This document shows positions 35,301-47,216 of a stretch of 56,646 nucleotides of DNA, in pieces. The notes beneath the pieces are model-generated. The model saw only the letters and a program-made list of their open reading frames with translations, did no database searches and had not been told where the DNA came from. A program made the translations under genes and the position numbers. Within the stretch, counting starts at the first letter, position 1. Each line of letters starts with the position of its first letter. Source of the stretch: Mesaphorura yosii (lineage: Eukaryota; Arthropoda; Collembola; Poduromorpha; Tullbergiidae); contig WIXG01000437.1 in the NCBI GenBank assembly GCA_009869945.1, forward strand, positions 1 through 56,646. Direction: 5' to 3'.

Positions 35301-36660
35301 GACTGACTTTTCTTTCCTAAAAATGGTAGAAGTTCAGACATCGGAGAGTAAGCTAAAACCCGAGGCTACGATGCTAGAAAAGCACAGTTTATATTCTCAC
35401 CTTCATTCAATTCATCATCGTCATCTTCACTAGCTTCAAAGTCATCCTCACTATCAATACCATTAACAGTATTAATGCGGTTCCCCGGTTTATTCTTATG
35501 TTTTGCAGCCCTTCTCGCCTCAATTTCAGACTCCGAAAGTTGAATAAATTCTTCTGGCGAAGCGGAGCAATGCCACTCGCAAAGCTGTCGATTCCTAATA
35601 TTGGAGAATATGATGCAAGAATAATCCTTAATTAATGCCTTAAACAACCCAAGATAAGTATAATTAGTTCTTACCGACTAATAGAATACAAGTCATAAGA
35701 GTTTTTCGTAAAAAATGCATTTACAATGCTGTCTGAGTGATTGGTGAATACAGCTGGGGTAAAATTCCTGTACTTTTCAAATGAATAAACCCGTAGCATC
35801 ATATCTTTCCCTCCTATCAGTATTAGTCTGAAATTCGGATTAAAAATTACACTCAATTCAATTGTTGACAAGTTGAGTCTAATACTAAATTCAACCTACT
35901 TTGAGTCAAACGACCAGTCTATACAGGTGACTTCACTATTTGAAGCAAAAACCCTGAGTTGGCTGGAGCGATTGTGTCTTTTGGAAGCAGTAGGCGTTTC
36001 GTAGATGTAAACTTTCAAAAGAAAGATATTATAATGACTTCTGACAAACATCTGAAAATGTAATAGTTGAGTATTACCTATTGACTCGACAGCCAAGGCA
36101 AGCATCTCGCCATTTGGTGAAAACTTGATAACTGATGGAGCTCTCCCAATGTTCAATACATTCAGAAGAGATAAACTTATAAGACTAATGGTGTGCACTT
36201 CGCCAACTAAAATCAACAAACATGTGATGTGCTTGAAGGCGCATTCGTTAAGATGATTCAATTTCTAAAACGGACTAAACTTACTCTCATTTCCAGCGAC
36301 CAGCAAGTTACCACTTGGGGACACATCAATTGCTGTGTAATTATGGCTGCTTTCCACTGGCAGGGTCTTCGTTTCATTCCTACGTTAAGTTTTAAATGAA
36401 GCATGGATAGCCTACAAAATTGGACTTCGTCATCGGAAAGAAGGAAACTTACTTTATCAGGTCGAATTTGCTGATACGATTTCCGACAGGACTAAGCAAA
36501 ATATCATGTCCAGGTAAAAACACAATATTTCCTTTCCGGTACACCGTCCCCATTAGCGCGTCAAACTGTTAGCAGAGTTAAAACTTCATAATAAATGACC
36601 GTATGAATTCAAACCAAATGTTGATGCAAAAAGGCGGAAACTTACATGGTAGACCTTCAT
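32396..36660 (-). CDS. PWP2: PWP2, periodic tryptophan protein 2 (UTP-B subunit)
   Basis: Nucleolar WD40 protein of the UTP-B subcomplex of the small-subunit processome, needed for early 18S rRNA processing. At least 13 small exons from ATG 36660 (MKVYH, 15-nt exon 1) to TGA 32396. First junctions: 36660-36646, 36565-36453, 36379-36285, 36206-, all in phase. Diagnostic blocks: LLSPVGNRISKFDLIK, FSPNGEMLALAVESI, ITCIDWSFDSK-like, the acidic linker near 35400-35480, GDWIAFGCPTLGQLLVWEW, YVLKQQGHLNTMHV, GGQDGKV, SSLDGTIRAFDLVRY, LFDIFLWSMQSGKLLE, GHEGPVTAVKFS, then the C-terminal PWP2-specific helical region (WPLFMQFLAAEFAESRHFDV) and an acidic Ser/Asp tail. Blocks run through the whole family length, so it is a complete orthologue. 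Reverse-strand polyA at 32368. Confidence 0.95.
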
Positions 36661-37133
36661 CTTGAACACCAAATGATATCAACGTTTACGTTTAATCAAA
36701 AAAAGAATCCTGCGACAAGCGTAACCACTACATTGATCGACAAGTATCGTATAACCAATAGGTCGATATTACAGCAAAAAGCTAAGGCAGCTCCTTGAAC
36801 CTTTAAGATGAAAGTTGGTATCTTACATGGCTTATCTGTGGAATAATACCAGCTCTGATTACTGATTAACCAAAAGCCTAAATGCTAATTATGTATTGCA
36901 TTCTGTGGGTTTGTTAGAAAAACACTAGTACAAGTTCGCTCAGCTCGCAGCCACATGGATCTTGCTGGTTTCCCACAAGAATAATACACCAAGGATTAAG
37001 TTTCAGTTATGTGTTGGTTCGTTGCAGAGCGTTTTATGATCCTTTGCCTGATAGATTGACAAAGACTAATCGCACACAATTTTTTATTTCATCTGGATCT
37101 ACTCAAAGTAAGCCTTTTCTTTCCGACTCCTAA
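36661..37133. other. Intergenic; no gene seen
   Basis: Short spacer between the PWP2 start and the 3' end of gustatory receptor 2. No structured element noticed. Confidence 0.4.
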
Positions 37134-38466
37134 TTAAATATTCTTTGACGTAACGAGATACGACAGCACAGCCAGCATGTAGTCGGCAATGGACGTTGGC
37201 GATACGCGATGGAAACCCATCGGACGGAACACCATGAAGCGACATGCGCGGATGTTCTTTCGGAAGCTAGCCGTCCCTTGCACCTGCACTTGGCCAAGAC
37301 CCTGCTGCTGCTTTCCAATCAATTGCACCGCCATTAGCCTCTTAAAGCGCAACGACCCCGTGTACACGCCAGACATCGGCAAGTACAGGAGGTAGATTCG
37401 GGTGGTGAGTGCGATCGTGTTGACGAAGAAGAAGGCTGCCAGGAGCACCGAGCTCGCAGAGTGCTTGAGTCCACCGTACAGAACGAGAACGGTCGCAATC
37501 ATACTAAAAATTTCCTGCAAGAAGAGCAGCTGACTGAACGCGAGGTTCAGATTGGTAACGATGACACGGAGTGCGGCATAGCTGTGAAGACTTTTGCCGC
37601 TTATGCTCGGTTCCGACTGGACCAACTCACTGACTTTTCGCAAACCGTGATTGACTGTCCCACACATGACCGTGAGTAACAAGTCGAAGCTTGAGACGAC
37701 CGCCCATGCCATGAATCCAGTGTAAGACTCGACTACACTCAGCAGGTACGTTCGGACATGGACTCGGAGGGGTCGGTCCCACATCGTTCCGCCCGTCGAA
37801 CGCTCATGGTGCAAGTATGGCCAGAGCACGACGGAGTTGATGAATGGTGGGAAGTGCGGAATCCCAAACGCCATGGCCGAGATCGTGAAGAGGCAGCCGA
37901 TAATCGCGAACCCACAAATTATGAACTGCAGCTTTATTATATTCAGACGCCGAGAACGTTTTGGAGCTGGGTCCTGCTGGAAGTTTACTGCGGAAATGGT
38001 AATCAGAAAATAGTTCAGAGCTTCATGCAGGAGAAATTCACGTGAACTCACCACAGATGTAGCGTTCCAGCCTGAGCCACATGGTCATTGTCTGTGCTGC
38101 CTGTCTCAAGTTGAAGACGTAATTAAAGAAGATGGAGGCCATGAGAAGGTACCCGGAGAGCCAGAGCCCTTGAAACATAATGCCACCGCGAATCGTGTCG
38201 TACTTATACTTGGTGATACGGGTGTAGATGACGAGGGTGGACTGCTTCAAGACGAACCCGAAGATGTACAGTATGTTGAGGCGCCAGAGCCAATACACCG
38301 CGCCTGAGTTGATTATGGACACAGTGTCGGTCCTCCGGTCAAAGTGGAGTGGAATCAGCCCGAAACGGCGCACGAATCGGAAGTAGTAGCCATACAGCTT
38401 GTACAAGGCAGAGAGATTGTCGGCCTCGACAGCGGGGCCGACACTCCGGCTCCGTGCAGATATCAT
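37134..38466 (-). CDS. Gustatory-type receptor 2
   Basis: Seven-TM receptor of the insect GR/OR superfamily, 422 aa. Exon 1 is 38466-38052, exon 2 37987-37134, with one 64-nt phase-1 intron (GTGAGT...CCGCAG). The N-terminus has the typical LYKLYGYYFRFVRRFGLIPL before TM1. Further TM runs: LQFIICGFAIIGCLFTISAM, FMAWAVVSSFDLLLTVMCG, FSMIATVLVLYG, VLLAAFFFVNTIALTTRIYL. It ends with SIADYMLAVLSYLV, a weak match to the TM7 signature (no Gln-Phe). The fewer introns and changed C-terminus set it apart from receptors 1, 3 and 4. A hydrophilic, Gln-rich loop (GKQQQGLGQVQVQG) sits just before the last TM region. Ligand unknown. Confidence 0.75.
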
Positions 38467-39205
38467 ATTGACTATTTAGTCGAACACATTCGACTGCAAG
38501 TCACTTCATTGCCATGAACGCATTATCAACGGTCGCACGCAAAATAAAGCCTGTTAAATAATTAGGGCGATTTTCCCTTTGGCCTTTGGCAACTGAAGTG
38601 CTCAACATGCTTGATTCTTGATTGGGGTGACAACTTTCTCGGTAGCATCGTTTCAATTGCGAAACGGAAAGTATGGTCCAGTCATTGGATTTTATGGAAT
38701 GGGCTTAAGAAATGGCTTTTATGGTTGTAATGTTTCCTATGAAGTTAGTCATATGACTTTTCTGCCCACTTCACACTTCACACGTGGAGTATCGATTTCC
38801 CCTGTGTCCTGACCTGTGCTACGTGCGAACGTTTCCTAATCTCATTATCAACCCATCTTTATTATCCGCTCCGCGCCGGGGTATTATTGACATAACGATT
38901 ACTCAAGTGCTTAGGCAATAATGTCCGGTGTGCCAACTCATGTGAATTCGCAAATACACCATTCCGTTTCTGATCAGCTTTATGGCGCCGCGCCTGTTGC
39001 AAAGAACAGAAATCACATTATCTGCTTATTGTTATTTCTTGCAATTGCAATATTGGAAACGCTAGCAAACAGACGACGCCCTTCAGCAATCGGCAAATGG
39101 CCAAAACTTCAAAGCCCGCCATCCAGCCTCTAGATTAATCCGGTTCAATTCAGAGCTGTAAATTGCTGGTCGTGCGATTTCTCATCTCCTACTTTGTCCC
39201 AAGAA
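38467..39205. other. Intergenic between head-to-head receptor genes
   Basis: Shared upstream region of the divergent receptors at 37134 and 39206. An ATG-initiated 70-codon frame at 38921-39133 contains one hydrophobic stretch (IICLLLFLAIAILETLANRR) but has no other support. Confidence 0.35.
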
Positions 39206-40599
39206 ATGCTTCGATTTTGTAACCATCTTAAACGTTTTACCCTCCCCGAAATGCTTGCCCTGGACGACCAGCGCACTCTGAAGCTCCTGGCCTTCGCCGC
39301 CAAGGGCTTCGGCCAATTTCCAGTGGATAGGCACTCGACCAAAGGCGCGCGAGTCAACTTCTTCTCTCCAGCAGGCATTTGGTGCTTAGTCTTGCTAGTC
39401 ATGCATATCCTCTGTGGTCAGACGATTTACGTGCAAAACCACGACGAATTCATGAGACCATCTTACCCAGGCGAGGAGACCACGGCAATGGCGCTCGTCC
39501 TCCTCCAGCTTGCCGCGACTGTCCAGAGTTATGGATTATTCTACTTTTGGCTCAGGCTGCTGTCTAAATTTTTACGGTGTTGGGCATTAGCTTCCGAGTA
39601 TGACATCACTTTCAGAATCCAGAGGCCTACACATGTGACACGTACCAACATTAAGTACCTGGTCGCTTATTTGGTTCCCTGGATTTTTGGTTGCGTCTTG
39701 GGCAGCCTGAGTCGAGTGCAACTGCTGCTTGTTTTCCGTAAGAGTCAGCTCGCATTCAGCTGGTTGCATCAGGCACTGCGCAGCATCAGCAACCTCTTGA
39801 CAGCCACCCTGGTTGCAGCCGATGTGATGGTAGTGGAATCAGCATCTTACCTCGCGATGGCATTCATCTCATTCATGGCCAAAATGGTGTCCTGCAGACT
39901 GCGTGCAGTGAAGGAGGAAATTGAAGCGCAAGGGCTGGGCCACGATGAAGAATTTCTGCGAGACAAAGGCATGAAATTGGAAAAACTTGAGTCCATTCAC
40001 CGGGTACTCAAAGACGCCTCGAAATACATCATTTGCATCACGATGACGTTCAGCACCGTCGTGGTTGCCTTGCTCGTTTTCGTGATGATGATGACACTGA
40101 AGTCTGCAACTGAGGCGCATCTCATTTTGGTGCTAGGAATGTGTTCGATGTTGTTCAGTTTGTTTTGGCGAATGATGGTGCTCTGCAATGCTGGAGAATA
40201 CCTTCAGAATGAGGTAAGTTTCTTACAACGTGATTTGTTGGAGCAAGTCTCAATTAATATTACGTTTGCAGGTGAAGGATCTGCGCTTGGTCATCATGAA
40301 GAAACGAGTTCAAACCAAATTCAAGCCCACGTTCACTCAAGTGGACGAACTGAGATATTTGAAGGACCTCGCCTCGGTACTTGACTTCGAGCTCTCTGGC
40401 TGTGGATTTCTAACCGTAAATCGTCGCGCAATAACTTCGGTAAGACCTGAGGTACTAGTAAAGACTCTGAGGCCTAATACTATAATTTCTTGCTTGGTTG
40501 CAGATTATCAGTGCCATTCTGACGTACAACATTGTCCTGGCACAGTTTCACGATTCAGAACATTCTGCTGCAGCAAATGGAACCCTGGCCGGGAAGTGA
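39206..40599 (+). CDS. Gustatory receptor 3
   Basis: Insect-type GR, 423 aa, exons 39206-40213, 40272-40439, 40504-40599, all phase 0, matching the three-exon 3' layout of receptor 1. First ATG in frame 39206 (MLRFCNHLKRF). TM regions include IWCLVLLVMHILCG, LVAYLVPWIFGCVLGSL, YIICITMTFSTVVVALLVFV and LILVLGMCSMLFSLFWRMMV. Exon 2 has the usual GR pre-TM7 sequence (DFELSGCGFLTVNRRAITS), and exon 3 encodes ILTYNIVLAQF, an exact TYxxxxxQF signature. PolyA AATAAA at 40701. Ligand unknown. Confidence 0.88.
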
Positions 40600-40794
40600 A
40601 GCAGTGAGATCATTCGCTTAACTGAACCACTGTTGAAGGTTCAGTAAACCATATTAAACCAAAATTGTTGAATTTTAGTTGTAGACCAAATCAGCAGTAA
40701 AATAAATGTGTTACAGTATTTTTTACTTAATTCGTGTGTCGATTGAAATAGCAGTAAAATGGCATGACATGAACTTAGCTGACTAGACTACCTC

Positions 40795-42315
40795 CTACTC
40801 CAGGCCCGGCAGACCCTCCTGGAGCTTGAACTGAATCAGGACGATGAGATACGTTGTCAATGCTGCCACCAGCTGATAAATAACAATATGTTAAAGTTAG
40901 CAGGAGCCTGTACGGCCTGTAGTGACGAAGATTTTAATAAGAACTTACCGATGTAATCAAGTACTTGTTAACTTTAAAGTAATCCGCGGCTGAGAGCACC
41001 ACGGTCGAATTCCCCATGTCAGTCAGGAAGTGGTGAATCTACAACAGAACAGAAACCAGGTACGAATCGATGATGACGGTTTTCACCATTGTTGAATTTG
41101 ATCATTACCTGATTGTTGGTATTCATGTTTCGGCTGCTGTCGCTGTATTTCATGTCCTTCAAAATTCGTAGAGGACGCTTGCTCTATCAGAGAATCAGAG
41201 GATAGAATCTGGTTTTTCGGTGGAAGTCTCAGGCCGTGTCAACTTACCTCGGTTTCCATCAAGGAACAAGCGCAAGCCAACCTGTAGAGGAAGTAAAAGT
41301 GGGCGATTATGCTGACGATGAATTGGCCAAAGTCGTACATTTGTGCTGCGGCTGATCCCATCATGAGTTGACTGATCATGAAGTACAGATTTATCAGCGT
41401 GTTGCCCATCAGCACAAGCACTTCGACAACAATCGTGATTCCGAAAGTGATATTCAGGTTCTTCATGAAGTCTTCGCAGATTGAATACACTTTTTTGACA
41501 TGGTTCAGTCGGTACAGCAGCAACCGGTCCTCCGCTTCTGTGTGCACATCCTTCGATACGTACTCCGTCACTACTTTCCTCAGCAACTGGTTCACGCTCT
41601 TCAGGCACAAGAAGACAGTCAGCACGAGAAAGTTTAACAGAATGCTTACCAGGACGTGAGATAAAGAAGCAACGTCCCAGAGCAGAAATCCCCACATTAA
41701 CCACCCGACTGCCTCGACGCTTCGAGTATTATCGCTCAGAATGTCATTGCGGACATAAAAGGCGACCCATTGAAAAATTTCAGAGTTGGTGAACAGTATT
41801 TCGGCGGCAAGCACGAGGCAGAGGTAAATTATGACGGACCAGATCGTGAAGCAGCGAAGTTTCTTCAACTTGGCCCAGTTTTTACCGTGGATTTCAAGTA
41901 TTCCATGTTGAACCGCTTTTATCAGGAGTTTCCAGGCTCCTGGCAATTGCTTGGCAACCCAATGGGCTCGGATAAGGAGCACAACGTAGCCGAGGACGTG
42001 GCTAGTGCGCATTATACTCACTGCAATTATGTCAGCTAGACTCGTCCCGTTTTGGTACACAAAGGCTTGGAATGCGGCCGGGATAAAGTAGTACGAGGCT
42101 ATCGACATGGCGAGGATCAAGTACGTGGTGTAGATTTTCGTTGTGGAAAGCCAGCAGTGCGAAATGTACGATTTATGCAGCGTGACGGGGAGCAGGCCGA
42201 AGATGACATTGAAGAAAATGATGACAAAGCCTCTGTTCATGAGGGTCTCGGAGCTTAGTTTGGATTTAAGCTTGGTCAGATTCTGTGGTCGCTTTGGAGA
42301 CTTTGAACAGCCCAT
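40795..42315 (-). CDS. Gustatory receptor 4
   Basis: Insect-type GR, 436 aa, exons 42315-41248, 41183-41109, 41038-40949, 40872-40795, all phase 0 with GTAAGT-like donors. ATG 42315 (MGCSKSPKRPQNL). TM runs include FVIIFFNVIFGLLPVTL, TTYLILAMSIASYYFIPA, FTIWSVIIYLCLVLAAEI, VSILLNFLVLTVFLCL and ITFGITIVVEVLVLMGNTLI. The third exon gives DYFKVNKYLITS and the last exon LTTYLIVLIQF, an exact TM7 signature. It is convergent with receptor 3, with only 195 bp between stops. Compared with receptor 3, the pre-TM7 region is split by one extra intron. Confidence 0.88.
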
Positions 42316-43322
42316 GGTCTTGACTTTCGGATGAATTGGTCGAAGGAGAGAAGAAACACGTTTTCTCGTTCAAGTTTGGGCTTCGAATGCCACCTCCGCA
42401 GAAATCATTATTTTGCTTTAATTCGACACCAGACTCGAGTCAAGTATAACAGTTCTGATTGACACCCTAATCGGCAAATGATGTTCCAAAGCTGAGAATC
42501 ATGCAAGCCAATGAAGCGTGGAGAACAACACACAACAGATGGTTCGCTTTTTTGCACGCCGGCACACCAGAACGTTCGACAAGATGAGAAGCAAAGAACA
42601 ACGCAAACAACCCAACACCTTGAAGATAACAAACCGAAAGATTTAATTGCTCATCTGTTCGACGGGTTATACAATGGAAGGCTCGTCAAATGGTTCATCT
42701 AAATAATGGAGTGCTAATTTCCTCTACACGAAACTGTAACTCGGATAGACCCGAAAACGAAGGCTTCTTCGGAAGAACCTCAACCGCGCCTGTCTCCGGA
42801 TTCTCTGAGTCTGACTCCCTTTTTCTGCTCGCCGTACCCCTATCAATAAGAAAAATTATTGAATTACAGCTGGGCATAGCAACTGGGTATGACACCCGTC
42901 ACCAGTTCGAATATCACAAGGTAGGTCTTCCTTCAGCGTAAATTTATGAGTGCCTTGAGTAAGAAGGCCATGAGAGCGGGGATAGGCCAATTAGTATGAA
43001 TGTCTATTAGTTCGACTCAGCAGGTTTGAAGAAACAAAGTCAATTTATTTCTAAATCATTAAACATTTAAATCACATGTACGGGGTAATGCGAGACTCCG
43101 ACTACCTGAACACTGTTGTGTCAGCAGAAATATTACTGTCGGGAACAATTCTCGGGAGCAATTCTGTGAAAACAATTGTCCTGGAACAATTGTTGGAAAC
43201 ATCTCTCTAGAAACAATTTTCCTGGATTCTTTTAGTGGTCGACTCGACTCACACTCGTAATTCCAATATGTTCTAGACTTTATTGTTGTCCTGTCTAGAC
43301 AGGAACGCAACAATAAAGTTGT
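42316..43322. other. Intergenic with AACAATT-type repeats
   Basis: No secure gene. ATG-initiated frames at 42511-42702 and 42690-42941 (the latter reaching a GTAGGT donor-like site) have no recognisable domain. At about 43140-43215 the motif AACAATT or AGCAATT recurs five times with GGG/CCTGG flanks, a short degenerate repeat cluster. Reverse-strand AATAAA copies at 43044 and 43278 may end the gene at 43323. Confidence 0.4.
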
Positions 43323-43816
43323 TCAACAACACCGTTGCGTAATGCCGTACTGAAGATAGTTCCAACTCGTCATATTCGAAACGGAGATGTGACATGGGCA
43401 AAGCAAAGAATGTGTAATGTCATCGTACCTGTTCTCAGGTCCCTCGAAGCTTAAATCTTTCAGCATTTGTTGAATATCCGTCTCCCCTTCAAGAAGAACT
43501 GATTCTTTGCCTTGATTGGAAGTAGTGACAGAGTCGCCGTCTATCTCCATCTGAAATTCCTCAAAAGTGTATGAGGATGATGACTGGCTGTTCTTGTCAC
43601 CATCCGAATCGGTCTGAATTTTTCCTTCATGCGTGAGATTCCACAGGTTCAAAATGTGCTTGTACAGTTCTCTTGGCTAAAGCGACAAACTAAATTCAAA
43701 TCCGATCTGATATAATACCTAATAGTACTGGTGCCCTCAGTGCTTACGTGTTTAACTTCATGCTTGCATTTCTGGAATTCCTGACGAAAAAATTCTTGCT
43801 TTGAAGTAGAAGCCAT
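43323..43816 (-). CDS. Small hypothetical acidic protein
   Basis: Not recognised. ATG 43816 starts MASTSKQEFFRQEFQKCKHE; a 71-nt intron (43747-43677, GTAAGC...TTTAG, phase 0) leads to a second exon beginning PRELYKHILNLWNLTHEG and continuing with Ser/Glu/Asp-rich sequence. If exon 2 runs to TGA at 43323 the protein is 140 aa; a GTACGA site after PEN may instead be a donor to an undetected third exon. No signal peptide or TM, so probably intracellular. Confidence 0.45.
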
Positions 43817-44203
43817 GACCATGAACCGGAATTTGAATTGTCATATACACCAATGGAAACGGAGCACAAGCACAGTCTTCTCACACCTTTAAATTTTGAC
43901 TCGAATGTTAAGTGGTAGCACCTTAATTTTGAACTGTATCACAACTGAATCCTGATTCCGGAAGTAGCAACAGCAGTTTCAGATCATTCGGATTGTAGAT
44001 GAACTTGACTTTTTCGAAACCTTTTACCAGCTAAAGCGAGACTTTGATTTTGCGCCCTTTACTTAAAAATACAGTCAAGCAAATAATAACAAAGTGTAAC
44101 GAAAGGATCCCGAATCGAGTCAACTTGAGGCTTGCAAAGTGTTCTCTCTTTTAATCGACAATTTTACAACTTTAGACACAGAATCGCTTCACCCTGCTTC
44201 ATA
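43817..44203. other. Intergenic; no gene seen
   Basis: Spacer between the small acidic gene and the 3' end of the tan-like gene. Nothing structured noticed. Confidence 0.4.
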
Positions 44204-45616
44204 TTACAAATCCAACGAAAGCAATGCAACTGGCTCCACCTTGACTGGTGGACCCATGTACACGGACCAGGTTCGCTTTTGCAAGTCAAAAATTCCAACT
44301 GCCACCGTTCGCACTGGACACTCTTCGGTACCCGTCGCCCGGAAGAGTGGGTAGCCCGGATCACTGCTGTCACTGAGAATCGCTTTTAGGCCTCCCAAGT
44401 CCGTGTCCTTCCGCAGGAGTTGTTCCAGCACTCGATGCCTGCGCTCGCTGTACGGGCTGCATTCAAAGTGCTCCGGAGAGCTGAGACGCCGGTACCTAAG
44501 ATGAGGTACAAGAATTTTACAACACTCAGACTCTCCAGACAGTTGGTCTTGGTCAATTGTTTGGCTACTTGTTGCAATGTGAGTACGTGTCATTTGTATC
44601 GACCGCCATCACACATACGGTGGACTCATTTTGGGACGGATCCTGGTTTGGTGATACTTCAATATTATGCATTACAACAGCTGTCTGTTTGTCACGTCCT
44701 CCGAATATAATGTTGAGACTAAATCCATCACTGGTTCCAGTCCCCGCATCGCGCAAGATTGTCAGCACTTGATCAAAGGAGCTGACTCCAAGAACTGCCC
44801 GCGTCAAGAACGTCCGCGCTACGAAAGAATTGTACACATCAATACGTCCCTTGATACTTGTGCGAGCGAACAACTTACGTGTCTTTCCTGGTCTGATTTT
44901 CTTCGGGAATTGGGTATTTATCGAATAGACAAGCTGCTGATTGAATCCCATTGTGTACCCGGGTAAATGCCCGGCGTATGTTAAGGTTGTAAATTTCTCT
45001 AGCTGCCGTCCTTCTTCGTCGACGATTTCAGCTGCCACGATGTACACGTTATTTGCAAATTCCACCATTGCGTCTTCGGTGTGCCCCAACAGAGTTTGTT
45101 CATTATTGATCATGACGCTTGTGCAACCAGAACCTTCCCTGCATGAGCTCGTGTTCGATGACATGGGTGCAATGACAGATTCAATGTGTAGAAGGAAAAG
45201 CTGCAATGTAATCAATCACTTTATTGACCACATGACCACTCGATAAGTTAACAAGAATCAAGCATTTACCTTGTGGAAGGGATTTCGTGAGCCTTCAGCC
45301 ATTCCCTCGAGCTCCTCCACATACTGGGGAAACTTGCGCCTGCAGCAGTTCAATGTCTCATCGTAAATTCGGCGTCCTTCGTCTGTTTCGTAGGCTCGCA
45401 TCACGTCACCGTTGAAGAATCCCCAGTTCTGAAGCAGGTCATCGATCATTCCTTTGAATTGGCGACCCTGCCAAGACAAAATATAGAAAATCACCAACTT
45501 CAAAGCAATTAACAATAACCAAGTAGAAATGCACGCACAATTGCGTATCCAACCACGCGATGGGTGCCCCGAACGTGGAGGACAGGAATTTGATCCAGGA
45601 CTACAGCTTTATCCAT
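44204..45616 (-). CDS. Tan-like peptidase C45 (N-beta-alanyl-biogenic amine hydrolase family)
   Basis: Ntn-type hydrolase related to Drosophila Tan, which hydrolyses N-beta-alanyldopamine and carcinine in cuticle pigmentation and histamine recycling. Exons 45616-45539, 45467-45270, 45200-44569, 44495-44204; phases 0/0/2; 399 aa. ATG 45616 (MDKAVVLDQIPVLHVRGTHR). Landmarks: VVGYAIGRQFKGMI, CRRKFPQYVEELEGMAEG, the nucleophile Cys in EGSGCTSVMI, then LGHTEDAM, YAGHLPGYTMGFN, FLTRAVL, and a C-terminal GIFDLQKRTWSVYMG. The length fits the family. Precursor self-cleavage just before Gly-Cys is expected. Substrate is inferred from family only; in-family enzymes also handle other acyl-amines. Confidence 0.88.
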
Positions 45617-46231
45617 GATGCTAATTGCAAATCAGAAACTTCGAGAGATCAAATGTTATGTGGAGCTCAACTGCACTGTGAGGCTTTTCTAGTGGAGATC
45701 AAATTCATGACTAAACCATTACAGAGAAAGATACTTACGTACAATTGTTTGATTCTGTGAATTAAGGATGGGCGAACAGGTTTTTGTGCAGAGCTGGAGG
45801 GAAGAAACACAATATTATTTAAGATTTGCCTAACATGAGTTTGCACTTACGACACACACACTGAACTCCACGTGTTTACTACTGGAGCTTGAATTCGATG
45901 CTTTTCGACTCAACTCAAGATGCGGTAATTGTTGGTATCTGCGGTTTTGACTTCTTTTTTGCATCTGTCGTCATCATGCTTGCATATTACATACATCGAA
46001 AGAAAAACAAGTTCTGGAACTGCGCCAGCGCTATGAATGTCCCGGCTGAGAATTATGATTGTCTTCGGTATTTTGGTTGACACGACAAATGGCCAAACTC
46101 GTCAAGAGTGTATTCTGGCATTGCATTTATTTCTAACTCACAATTCATAGAACATATAAATTCTGCCAAGTTGTAGCATAATTGTGGCAAAGGGATTGTA
46201 GCCTAAGAATCTAAGTTTTACATTGGCATTT
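45617..46231. other. Intergenic with possible short membrane ORF
   Basis: Contains an ATG-initiated 60-codon frame on + at 45898-46080 with one TM (AVIVGICGFDFFFASVVIML) and a following basic stretch (HRKKNK), but no upstream or downstream exon could be attached. Otherwise nothing. Confidence 0.3.
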
Positions 46232-47216
46232 CTACTCTCTACAGCCGTCGAATTTAGTGGCGGAGAATCTGATTGTGAAACTCAGTTCAGTCACTGGCTT
46301 TGGCATCCACTGATAACTCGTATGGCATATTTCTACACTGCTTGCTAGGATTGTCCACCGCTTTTCCGTTAAGTAGAAGCTTGTATCCACTTTCGCCATG
46401 GTGAGATTCATGCCTGGAGAATCGAGTCGCGGCTTGATGTTAACCTGCATGCATAAATTTCATAGCCTCGTTGCCGATATCTTACTAAGCGAGAATAAAT
46501 TGCTCTTAGTTCATACTTGAGGCAGGTTATGAGTCCAAGAGCCAAGTCTTATGCTGCACACGTGAGTGGCTGCCTTCGGTTCCAGTTCGCAGTACGTTTT
46601 CAGCGATTTTGATGCAACCCAGAGCACTTTTCCATTGTGGTTCACAGTTGCGAGTCCAGAACTGGTAGACGCCTGTGGCTGGGTTTCGCCCACACTAAAA
46701 TTAAGCGGAGCACTTGTTAAGATTTTTTCTATTTCTCATGACTATTGAGCGTATGGCTATAAATTCTTACTCGTTAAAAACCGTGACATCGGGCGACCAA
46801 ATCATTGACACTGGAATGGAAATTTGCGTAATGTCGCCGTAACTGACTGACTTCCACTGAAGAGTCGGGTCATTCCATTCCATAATAATCCAGACATTTG
46901 TGGTCAGCGAGTTGTCATCATAATTCTACAAGAGAGTAGGGTAGGAATCCTTTTATTGCTACCAAGATGGGATTGCGTCTGCCGTCTGCGAACTTACCAC
47001 ATGCCGAATATTTGCCAAAGCCATTCCGATTTGAACAGTTACAGTATCTCCAAACTTCTCCACAGGGCGAACAAGAGCCCGATATGGCCCCGTGCTGGTC
47101 GTGGTTGTAGCGCTAAACAGATCTTTGAACAGACGCCGGGACCCATCATCAGCACCCACGGTAGCGAGCCCACTAATTATAAAAACAATAAAGGAGCGGA
47201 CTAAATGCATGTTCAT
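46232..47216 (-). CDS. Soluble Cys-loop ligand-binding domain protein (AChBP-like)
   Basis: Resembles the extracellular ligand-binding domain of nicotinic acetylcholine receptors without any channel part. Exons 47216-46998, 46925-46771, 46694-46517, 46444-46232; phases 0/2/0; 254 aa. Signal peptide LVRSFIVFIISGLATVG. Blocks: YRALVRPVEKFGDTVTVQIG, NSLTTNVWIIMEWNDPTLQW, IPVSMIWSPDVTVFND, GKVLWVASKSLKTYC, GSWTHN, WTILASS, then TELSFTIRF and stop. The Cys-loop is short: 10 residues (ELEPKAATHV) between cysteines instead of the usual 13. The vicinal Cys pair of alpha subunits is absent. No TM follows, so it should be secreted, as for molluscan AChBPs. Ligand uncertain, as loop C is altered. Confidence 0.82.

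Noticed and set aside
42511..42941. ATG-led + frames of 63 and 83 codons
   Set aside because: No domain; the donor-like end is not matched by a credible following exon.
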